Under the pieces are notes generated by a model, which did not search any database, was not told the DNA's origin, and worked only from the letters and a program-made list of their open reading frames with translations. Below are positions 16,498-25,100 of a stretch of 64,000 bases of DNA, piece by piece; position 1 is the stretch's first letter; every line of letters begins with the position of its first letter. The stretch lies in the NCBI RefSeq assembly GCF_002646595.1, contig NZ_PDUD01000027.1, forward strand, positions 167,045 through 231,044. The letters are read 5' to 3'. The stretch comes from Flavilitoribacter nigricans DSM 23189 = NBRC 102662. Lineage in GTDB: Bacteria; Bacteroidota; Bacteroidia; Chitinophagales; Saprospiraceae. The translations under genes and the position numbers were made by a program.

Positions 16498-17259
16498 ATG
16501 AAACGACGCACCATTGAGGAATTCTACCAGGTAGATTCCCGTTATATTGAAGAATTATATTTTTTGCAGGTCGAATTGCTGAAACTCCAAAAGCATGTAC
16601 ACGAACAGGGCCTGCGCCTGGCCATCGTCTTCGAGGGCCGGGATACCGCCGGAAAAGGAGCGGCCATCTTCCGCTTTTCGCAGTTTCTCAATCCGCGTGC
16701 CTACCGGATTATCGCGCTGGGCAAACCAACCGAGCTGGAACGTAAACAATGGTATTTCCAACGCTACATCAAAGCACTTCCCAATGCGGGCGAGATCGTG
16801 TTTTTTGACCGAAGCTGGTACAACCGGGCCGTGGTGGAACCGGTAATGGGATTTTGCAGCCCGGAACAGTACGAGATGTTTATGCAACAGGTGTGCCCGC
16901 TGGAAAAAATGCTGACGGAAGACGGAATATTGCTGGTGAAATTATGGTTCTCCATCGATGCCCAGCAGCAAAAAGAACGGATCAAAGAACGCCAGGAGAA
17001 TCCGCTTAAACGCTGGAAAGTAAGCCCGGTAGATCTGGCGGCTCAGGAAAAGTGGGACGAATTTACCACCTACAAAAACAGCATGTTTGAGCGTACCCAT
17101 TCCGATTATGCGCCCTGGGTGGTGATCCGGGGCCGTACCCGGGAAGAAAGCCGGATCCAGGCGATGCGCCATCTGCTTTCCCTGATCGAGTTCGAAGGGC
17201 GTTCGGCCGAATTGCCGCCGCCCGATCCCGAAGTGCTCCGACTTTGGGATAAAATATGA
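16498..17259 (+). CDS. ppk2: Polyphosphate kinase 2 family protein
   Basis: 253 residues, the normal one-domain PPK2 size. Walker A GRDTAGKG at 47-54, Walker B-type VFFDRSWYNR at 101-110 with D104, and the lid segment NPLKRWKVSPVDLAAQEKWD around 165-184, all in the right order. PPK2 enzymes transfer phosphate between inorganic polyphosphate and nucleotides (GDP/ADP, or AMP), usually in the direction of nucleotide synthesis. The stretch PRAYRIIALGKPTELERKQW is the usual PPK2 core. It stands alone. A partial hairpin (17280-17307) follows the stop. Confidence 0.93.
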   Translation: MKRRTIEEFYQVDSRYIEELYFLQVELLKLQKHVHEQGLRLAIVFEGRDTAGKGAAIFRFSQFLNPRAYRIIALGKPTELERKQWYFQRYIKALPNAGEIVFFDRSWYNRAVVEPVMGFCSPEQYEMFMQQVCPLEKMLTEDGILLVKLWFSIDAQQQKERIKERQENPLKRWKVSPVDLAAQEKWDEFTTYKNSMFERTHSDYAPWVVIRGRTREESRIQAMRHLLSLIEFEGRSAELPPPDPEVLRLWDKI

Positions 17260-17279
17260 AGAACGGGTAAGCGCCAAAG

Positions 17280-17307
17280 CCGGGACCAGCAGAAGGCCGG
17301 TTCCCGG
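17280..17307 (+). terminator. Weak terminator-like hairpin after the PPK2 gene
   Basis: CCGGGA then CC pairs with GG then TTCCCGG, an imperfect GC-rich stem with only a TTT tail. It sits between the convergent PPK2 gene and the coiled-coil protein gene. Confidence 0.35.
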
Positions 17308-17354
17308 TTTGACGCCAATTCTAGACTTTATCTAAACCGCTTTGGTCTGTACCC

Positions 17355-18995
17355 TCAGGGATACCAGATAAACTGAAGTTGTACTCCCGGCGTACCGGAT
17401 GACATTTTCTGCCCGAAATACTGGTCCCACTGTCCCAACAGGGCAATCCCGAGATCCCGGAATACACGGATCTCAAAACCTCCCAGTGCCTGTGCGCCCC
17501 AACGATCTTTTTTCAGTGGATATGCCGGTTGTTCTACTACGCCATCGTAATACATACTGCCGCTGAGCTGCTGGTAGACCGCCTGCCCGCCCAGCATGGG
17601 CCGGATCCGACCGCGACCGATATAATGCACCAGTCCGGTTTGTAATTCGAATCCATCCAAGGCTGCCGTCCAACTGGGTGATGGACTTACCTCTGCGTTA
17701 TTTTCACCAGGGATAACTGGCACCTGCGAGTGAGCACTCCATCGTCTGATACCTATACGGGCGGCCCAGCGGTCGTTCAGATACCCTTCGACAAAAGCGC
17801 CATGGGTAGGCCGGATGGTCCATTGTTCCAGGCAGGGAATGGGCTGCGCGGAAGGATCCTTCACGTCGGCTTCGACCGCAATCGGATGGCTGGTGGAAAG
17901 ATCAGTGGACCCGCTGGTTGATCCCTGATTAGTTTGCGTAATCACCGTAATCAGATCGGTGTTGGAAGGAGTGGATCCGCTTACCGGCACTTTCGGACAC
18001 CACGTATCGGAAAGATCTCCGTTCAGGCCGAAACTAAAACCCAGTCCAAAACGCTTACTTTCATCGGGAACAATTGATTTAAGATCATCGTCTTCATCCG
18101 GATCTTCCGGGGATTCGTCTTCAGTTGCTCCATCTTCCTGCGGTTCTTCTTCGGTAGTTCCTTCCTCTTGCGGTTCGTCCGCAAAATCGGGTAAAGCGCC
18201 GGTCGGATCATCAATGATTTCCTGCAAGGCTTCCTCCAGTCGTTTTTTCAGTTCTTTGCCCAGCGGCGTATCCCAGAAACCGTCGTCCCAGTCGTTCCGG
18301 ATCTCCTGTTTCTTTTTCCGCAAGGCCGAACGGATCGCCTCGGCATCCTCGTGCGCTTCGCGGATGGCATCGATAATGGCTTTGAGCAGTGCTTTCAGTT
18401 CCGCATCTACCAGATCTTCCTGTTCTTTTTTAGTGTTTTCGGGCTCCTCCGGTTCACCGGCTCGGGTTTCCAGATTATGCTTATCCCGGAGTTCGTCCAA
18501 CTCGTCCTGCAGGTCCTGTAGTTTCCGGAGATCGGCCAGGTGCATATCCTGGTCGGCTTCCTCCAGCTCGTCCCGGCACTGCTCATCGGCTTCGTCCAGT
18601 TTGCGTTTCAGTGCTTCGAGCTCATCAATAAGCTTTTGGAGCATATCGTAATGATGGGCTTTGGCCTCCAGTAATGCTTCTTCCGCTTTTTCCAGCGCAC
18701 GGGTTAATTTTTGTCTCCGGCGCTCCGTATCCGAACCGTGTTCGGCAGGATCATCGGGGTGATCGAATTCATCAAGGGCAGCCTGCGCCCGATCCCGGAC
18801 AGCCTGGGCTTCGGCTACCGCCGATTTGGCCGTTTCTACTTTCGATCTCGCTTTTTCAATAGCCCTGGCTAGTTTCCGGGCTTCTCGTACAAGATCCTGG
18901 CAATCGTCATTGGCCGACAAGGCCAAAGGGGAAAATAAGACCAGCAACAAAAGGAGTCTACGGTAATTGAACTGGAAATTTTGATACGTTTTCAT
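17355..18995 (-). CDS. Exported coiled-coil protein with C-terminal beta-barrel-like domain
   Basis: 546 residues in three parts. (1) Signal peptide 1-28 (RRLLLLLVLFSPLALSANDD). (2) A highly charged helical region from about 29 to 265 with heptad-like repeats (RKLARAIEKARSKVETAKSA, LEALKRKLDEADEQC), long enough for a coiled-coil stalk, then an acidic spacer of EEEPQEDGATEDESPEDPDEDDD type to about 310. (3) From about 318 to the end, strand-rich sequence (FGLGFSFGLNG, AARIGIRRWSAHSQ, FEIRVFRDLGIALLG) closing with LQFIWYP, as outer-membrane barrels do. I know no named family with this order. Functions such as an envelope spacer or tether are inference. The barrel may be small (8 strands). Convergent with the PPK2 gene. 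Confidence 0.65.
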   Translation of the reverse strand: MKTYQNFQFNYRRLLLLLVLFSPLALSANDDCQDLVREARKLARAIEKARSKVETAKSAVAEAQAVRDRAQAALDEFDHPDDPAEHGSDTERRRQKLTRALEKAEEALLEAKAHHYDMLQKLIDELEALKRKLDEADEQCRDELEEADQDMHLADLRKLQDLQDELDELRDKHNLETRAGEPEEPENTKKEQEDLVDAELKALLKAIIDAIREAHEDAEAIRSALRKKKQEIRNDWDDGFWDTPLGKELKKRLEEALQEIIDDPTGALPDFADEPQEEGTTEEEPQEDGATEDESPEDPDEDDDLKSIVPDESKRFGLGFSFGLNGDLSDTWCPKVPVSGSTPSNTDLITVITQTNQGSTSGSTDLSTSHPIAVEADVKDPSAQPIPCLEQWTIRPTHGAFVEGYLNDRWAARIGIRRWSAHSQVPVIPGENNAEVSPSPSWTAALDGFELQTGLVHYIGRGRIRPMLGGQAVYQQLSGSMYYDGVVEQPAYPLKKDRWGAQALGGFEIRVFRDLGIALLGQWDQYFGQKMSSGTPGVQLQFIWYP

Positions 18996-19223
18996 GGCGT
19001 CTGAATTTTTTGGTTAAATAATGGGGCTTTGCGCAAAACGTATCGTAAAAATAGCCTTGATCCGGTCCGGAATTCAAGTTCAACTTTCCGTAGAAATCAG
19101 GCTTAAAATTGCCTTAGGGAGTGGGTTTTAAATTTAAAATATTAGATCAAACGTTTGATACACAGATTTTTATGTTTTGTTCATGGGAAGCCAGGTTTCG
19201 GGAATTAAGGCGGGGAAAATCCT

Positions 19224-20366
19224 CTATCTGATCAGGATCAGTCGTTTTCGATAGGTCTTTTCCCTGGATTCGATTAAAAGAAAGTAAGACCCGGCGGGAA
19301 GGTCCGGCAGATGGACGGAAAGTTGTTTAAGTGCCGGAATGTCTTGTTGCCAGCACAATTGTCCGGTAGGGTCCAATAAGCTGATGCGTTCGGCTTTGGC
19401 CGGCAAAGAGAGCTCAAAAGAACCCGTGCTCGGGTTCGGCCAGAGCCGAAGGGAGGCATTGGCATCGATATCTTTTATTCCGGAAATACGGTCCGATAAA
19501 ATGATCGTATCCGGAGGCGGCAAACAGAATTCAAAACGTTCTTCCCGATCATTGATCATTAAAACGGATTCGGGGAGGATATCTATCCAGAAGGGGCGGT
19601 CTGCCGGCGAGCGAAAGATCATATCCTCCACCACGATACCGACTTTACAGATCAACAGGCTTTGCAGGAATACATTAAAACCCCGACCGGCAGCGGCAAC
19701 ATCTCCGCGTCCGGGCGGAACCACTTTTTCTAAGGCTACCGTCTGAGCATTGGCCGTGACGTACAGTATTTCGGCCGTAGGATCCTCGGTATTGGGGATA
19801 ATCTCCGTCGCCTGATCATCAATGTTGTCCAGCGGATAGCGAAAAGCGAAAGACAGACCGAGTATCCCATCGGCCGGCGCTACCTCCTGCCCCACGGGAA
19901 ACTCCAGCCAGATCTCGGCAAAAAAGGTGTCCTGTAAAAAGGCGGTATCGCGATCGAAGTAGATCTTCAGTTCCGGGCAGTAGCTCACCGGAGCGATCAT
20001 TTCCGGGGCCCAGGCCGGCGGCAACTCATCCGTAATGGTACTGTCGTAATTCAGGCGAATAGCATCCATATCCGCTGCGTTGATCAGCCGGTCTCCGTTG
20101 CTGTTGATGTGCACATAATTGACCAGGGTATTGGGCAGGAATAACCCCAGCGAGTCAATAGCAAGCTTGGCGGTCCAGTCAATGTCCATATCGGCTCGGG
20201 CGTTTACCTCCCGGCCAAAGGCCAGTCCGATGGGTAGCAGATCCCGCACATTTACGATCCCGTCGTTATTGGTATCTCCCGGATAAACTTTATATTCGGT
20301 TTGGGCGCTCAATCCGGATACGATCACGAGACTCCATCCCAGCAGAAAAAAGATTGGGGATTTCAT
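19224..20366 (-). CDS. Secreted protein with dockerin-like calcium motifs and T9SS type A sorting domain
   Basis: Start placed at ATG 20366, where a signal peptide begins (MKSPIFFLLGWSLVIVSGLSAQ); 380 residues. Directly after it are two EF-hand-type calcium loops in dockerin order: DTNNDGIVNVRDLLPIGLAFG-like (from about residue 31) and NSNGDRLINAADMDAI. The middle (about 110-290) resembles a cohesin-like or Ig-like strand domain. The last 75 residues are a T9SS type A tail: LRLWPNPSTGSFELSL, ISLLDPTGQ, LPDLPAGSYFLLIES and a basic end RKRLILIR. The protein should be exported by Sec, then passed over the outer membrane by T9SS. The presence of a dockerin outside a cellulosome context is unusual but known in this phylum. 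Confidence 0.8.
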   Translation of the reverse strand: MKSPIFFLLGWSLVIVSGLSAQTEYKVYPGDTNNDGIVNVRDLLPIGLAFGREVNARADMDIDWTAKLAIDSLGLFLPNTLVNYVHINSNGDRLINAADMDAIRLNYDSTITDELPPAWAPEMIAPVSYCPELKIYFDRDTAFLQDTFFAEIWLEFPVGQEVAPADGILGLSFAFRYPLDNIDDQATEIIPNTEDPTAEILYVTANAQTVALEKVVPPGRGDVAAAGRGFNVFLQSLLICKVGIVVEDMIFRSPADRPFWIDILPESVLMINDREERFEFCLPPPDTIILSDRISGIKDIDANASLRLWPNPSTGSFELSLPAKAERISLLDPTGQLCWQQDIPALKQLSVHLPDLPAGSYFLLIESREKTYRKRLILIR

Positions 20367-20527
20367 TAGGTGTTTTTTTATGATACTCGACCTTTTGGTC
20401 ATGATAGCTTGAAGGGTAGACAAGGTGACAGGGAGAAGGGGGAGACCTACGAGTTTATTCTTTTCCGGATCTATCGGTCATCTTATCTCGGTCCTATTCT
20501 ACCATAATGTGATTTATTTCAGGGGAA

Positions 20528-21964
20528 ATGCACAATAGTAAATTGATCAGGAGTTTGCGCCGGCTTTCCACGCGTCAGTTATCCCGCTTCGGGGATTTTC
20601 TGGCTTCGCCGTATTTCAATAAGCAGTCAAACAATATAGCTTTTTTCGACTGGCTTCGGAAATATGCCCCCGCCTTTTCGCACCGGTATCTGGAGATGGA
20701 TCATTTGCTTGAACATTGGCCCCTGGCTTCCGGGATCACCCGCAAGAAATTACATTATCTGGTAGGCGAGCTGAACGGCCTGCTGGAGCAATTCCTGGTC
20801 GTTGAGCAGCTGAACGGAGACTCTTCCGGTATTGAATTTTACCGTTTGCTACAGCAAGCTGTGGTAGAACTGGATATTGATCATCTCCAGCAAAAAGCCG
20901 ATCAGAAAATAAAACAGCTAATCGATACCTTGATCTACCGGGACAGCCACTATTTGCAGCGATTGTACCAGTATCATCTGGATCAGTACCTGGCTACGGA
21001 TCCTTACCAGCGGTCTTTCAATCCCCGGCTGCAAACCGTTACGGATACGCTGGACACTTACTATCTGCTCAGCCGGCTCCGGTTTGCCTGGCAAATGCAC
21101 CATCTGGAGGCCGTTGCTTCCGAACCATACAACCATCGTTTCGAATCCGAGCTATTGGGTTGGGCGGCGGCCCATCCGGCTATGCGGGTACCGGCGGTTA
21201 AGGTGTACTATCTGGGCTTGCTCCTGCTGACGGAACCGGAAAAAGTGGAACACTACGATGCCTTTAAAACCGAACTGCTGGAGCACAGGGATCAATTCCC
21301 GCCCCCGGAGCGCAAGTCCCTGTACACCGGTCTGTTGAATTATTGCATCCGCAGGGGCAATCAATTCGGAGAAACGAAATTTCTGCGGGAATACCTAAAG
21401 ATCAACGAGCTTTTACTCGCGGACGGACTGCTGTTGGAAAACGGAACGATCTCTCCCTGGCGATTTGTCAATCTGAAAATGGCGGCCTTGCGGGTGGATG
21501 AGATCGATTGGGCCTGGAAATTTATCCATGATTACCGGCAATATTTGCCCGAAGCCTACCGGGAAAATGTATTCCGGTACGCACTGGCCTATCTTCACTT
21601 TTACCGGCGGGAATATGCGGAAGCGCAACGTCTGCTGGCTCAGGTACAATTTGAAGACCTCCTGTTCAATACCGCCCTGCGCACCCTGTTGGTACGCGTC
21701 TATTACGAGGCCGGTGAAATAGAGTCCTTACTGATCCCCCAGCTGGAAGCGAATCGCTTGTTTTTACTACGGCATAAGGGGGAGTTCACGCCTACACTGT
21801 ACGGGCAGTGGAAGAATTTCAATAAAATTTGTTCCGTGCTGGCTAAAAGTGATCCCGCGGCGGCGGAAGATCAGCAAAAACTAAGAGAATTGCTGGCTAC
21901 CGACGAGCCGATCCTGCACCAGGAGTGGTTGGAGGGGATCATTGTATTGAAAAAAAATGAATGA
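20528..21964 (+). CDS. Helical-repeat protein of unknown function
   Basis: 478 residues, almost entirely alpha-helical, with no signal peptide or TM. The second half shows helix-turn-helix pairs of TPR-like size (WRFVNLKMAALRVDEIDWAW, RENVFRYALAYLHFYRREYA, LLFNTALRTLLVRVYYEAGE). The N-terminus LIRSLRRLSTRQLSRFGDFL followed by ASPYFNK is recognisable from hypothetical proteins that are frequent in Saprospiria-type genomes, in my memory. A protein-interaction scaffold is a reasonable guess only. No operon partner; the next gene begins 149 bp later. Confidence 0.7.
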   Translation: MHNSKLIRSLRRLSTRQLSRFGDFLASPYFNKQSNNIAFFDWLRKYAPAFSHRYLEMDHLLEHWPLASGITRKKLHYLVGELNGLLEQFLVVEQLNGDSSGIEFYRLLQQAVVELDIDHLQQKADQKIKQLIDTLIYRDSHYLQRLYQYHLDQYLATDPYQRSFNPRLQTVTDTLDTYYLLSRLRFAWQMHHLEAVASEPYNHRFESELLGWAAAHPAMRVPAVKVYYLGLLLLTEPEKVEHYDAFKTELLEHRDQFPPPERKSLYTGLLNYCIRRGNQFGETKFLREYLKINELLLADGLLLENGTISPWRFVNLKMAALRVDEIDWAWKFIHDYRQYLPEAYRENVFRYALAYLHFYRREYAEAQRLLAQVQFEDLLFNTALRTLLVRVYYEAGEIESLLIPQLEANRLFLLRHKGEFTPTLYGQWKNFNKICSVLAKSDPAAAEDQQKLRELLATDEPILHQEWLEGIIVLKKNE

Positions 21965-22022
21965 TAAGTTAGAATAGCTGTATTGCATTTGCTGGTACTG
22001 CCCGAAACCAGATAATTTTCAG

Positions 22023-22030
22023 TAGTTTTG
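22023..22030 (+). promoter_or_regulatory. -7 promoter element before the large T9SS protein
   Basis: TAGTTTTG fits TAnnTTTG; the -33 region has no TTG at the right distance. The start codon is 84 bp downstream. Confidence 0.35.
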
Positions 22031-22113
22031 TTTAGCTTTTCCATAATCTCTTTCTCGAAAAAACCAGCACTTTCCCCTTTGCGCCATTCTCAAAACGCTA
22101 ACTGTGCATCCTG

Positions 22114-25100
22114 ATGAAAAAAACAATTATACCGCTCTTTTCCTGCCTGTTTGTTTTATTACCACTGATCGCCTATACCCAGTGGCAGGTGATTCCCACC
22201 GGATATGACTCCAAACTCTATTCCATTGATTCCTACGGAGACCAGACCCTCGCATTGGGTACTGATAGAGGCATCATCGTCTCCCGAGACGGTGGGAATA
22301 CCTGGACTTTTCACGATATGGATCTGGGGTTCGGCGATCTGGAACTGAGTTTTCCGGTGCTCGATCTGCATTTGATCGACGAACAGTCGGTAGTCGTTAC
22401 CGGAGAAATTTCCTTCAACAACGATCAGTTGATCTACCGTTCGCTGGATAATTTTGCCACCTGGGAAATCACCCTCGATTATTCGAAACCAGAGGGAAGT
22501 TTTCACTTCTTTCAGGATCTGGAGTTTGTGACTTCACAGATTGGCTTCGCCGTCGGCCATCCACTGAATGTGATTGCAACTACGGATGGAGGAGCGAACT
22601 GGTTCTTAAGATCGGATATTCAGAATGCTACCCGGGCCATCAGCATGTACGATAATACCCACGGTATCGCCGTAGGGGACCGGCATATATTGGTCAATTC
22701 CGGGGACCTTACCTGGAACCAGATTGCCCGGCCGGAATACCTGGAGGCGGTGGTCATGGTAGATCAGCAGACGGCCTACGCGGGCGGCTATACCGGTATG
22801 TTGAAAACTACAGATGGCGGTAATACCTGGTCGGAACTGCCCGCCGCACCCAAAGATGTGATCAATCTGGTGGCCGACGGTCCGGACCTGCTGCTGGCGG
22901 GTACCACGGCGGGCATCTTCCTTTCCCGCTCGGGCGGTCAATACTGGGAATATTTCCCGGAAACGGCAGATTATGAAATAACGGGTCTGATACTGGCGAA
23001 CGATGTCTGGTGGGCGTTGGACAAAAGTGGGAATTTACTGCAATCAGCGGATCTCTCCGGAGCTAAACCGCTGGCTTCTTATGCGGAGATCCATCCCGAA
23101 GAATTACAGTGCGGCACGACTACCGTGCAACTGACCAACAACGGCAGCCCGGAATGGTCCTATGAATGGTACCTTGAAGGAGAATTGTTTTCTACCGATT
23201 ACAACACATCCGTTGATTTCGATACCAGCGGTGGCGTGCAGCTGGACCTGATCGCGATAACGCCCACCGGAAGAGATACCTTTACCAATACGGTCTATCA
23301 ACAAGTTGGACAGATCCCGCAGGTGGAGGTCCAAACGGATTACTTCGGTTGTACCGGCGATGTTTTTCTGATCAACCTGGATGCTCCGGCATATAAGAAG
23401 GCCTACAACTACAGATGGTATTTTGAGGGCGCGACAGAGCCTTTCTCCTATGACACAGTGGCGCAGGTAAGTGTATCACAGGACCAGCGGGTGCTGCTCG
23501 TAGCTTCCAAGAACGACTGCTTGGATACCACCTATCTCAATTTCCATGTAGCCTTTGACCATCAACCCTTAAGCTGGGAAGAAATAGGGGCACCTATAGG
23601 GCCAAATTATCTGGAGGACCTGCAGTTCATTGATGATCAACTTGGTTATGCCATCACCTTCGACGGCTTTTTCCGAACACTGGATGGCGGCCAAAATTGG
23701 CAACGTACCGGTAAGGAAGAAATAGGAAACCCCGCTTCAATGTTCTTTATTAGTCCACTGGAAGGATTTGTCACGACTGGAAGAAGACTCTGGAAAACAA
23801 CCGATGGGGCCGAAACCTTTTTTCGGGTACCCAGAAAGCCGGATAATCTGGATAACTATGCGATCGTAGCCGATAAGGTCTATTTTGTCAATGATACATT
23901 GGGTTTTGCAATGGAGGTTTCCTCCAACAGTAAAATACTTCGTACCCTCGATGGTGGGAAACGTTGGGAGGAAGTTTGGGCTTATCCAGAATTCGGTTAT
24001 GTCAATATCAGTACGATAAGATGTTTGGAAGAGACGTGTATAGTTAGTGGCCGAAATTCGGGGATTTTCAAATCCATTGATTACGGCAAAACCTGGGCGA
24101 AAGTTGAAAACTACGATCACTGGGCCGAAGATGCATTGATCCTGGGGGATAATACCTATCTAATTGCCAGTACATTAGATCAGAAGGTGCCTACCGACCC
24201 CCAGCCGATTGCCTTGCGTAGAACTACCGATGGTGGCCAAACTTGGACTGTAAATCTCTTAGGAGTTACGGATGATGATCCGATGAGCTACAACAATGGT
24301 TTAATACCCGCTTATTTCGAACAATTGGATGCTGATAACTTTTATCTGTGGTCTTTAAAACAGTTTTACAGTACCAGGGATGGGGGAGCATGCTGGCAGG
24401 CAGAATCCAGGCTGGGCCGAAATCATAAAAGAGTAGACTTCCTGACGGAAGAAATAGGCTTTGTCGGGAGTGACCAGGAACCAACAGGTCCTCCGGGAAT
24501 ACACCGAACCCGGCCGGATGTATATTTCACCTTACCCTATCCGTTGTGTTTGGGCAGTACAGTACGGTTGCGTAACGAATCCCTGGAAAAAGGCTACGAC
24601 GAGTTTGAATGGTATCGCAACGGCGAGCTGTTCTCCACCGCTGCCGAACCGGAATGGACGATCGATTCTCCCGGCGAATACACGTTTACCCTCACTGCCC
24701 GACAGGCGGGCAAAGAAGGGACCTTTACCCGGGAGATCATCATCGACCCGGTACCGCCACCGCTGGAGTGGCTAGATGAACCACTTTCATTTTGCAACCA
24801 GAAGGATACGCTGTGGGTAACGGACTTGGGAGAACGTTACGGCTACCAGTGGAAACTAGATCCGGCTGTGGCCGGTCACTGGAACACCGACAAGAACAGG
24901 TTCCAGGTCTACTGGTGGAACTATGGGGATCAGGCTACCGTATCGGTATTCGGTATCAGTGAGAATTTATGTACGACGGATACCTTGGAATTAAGTCTGG
25001 GCTTCCAGCAAAGGCTAAACCAGATTCCATTCCTCTCCGATAATCCGGACCTGGTATGCGTGCCGGATGGGGAGCAGCAAACCGTCCACTTCGGACTTTA

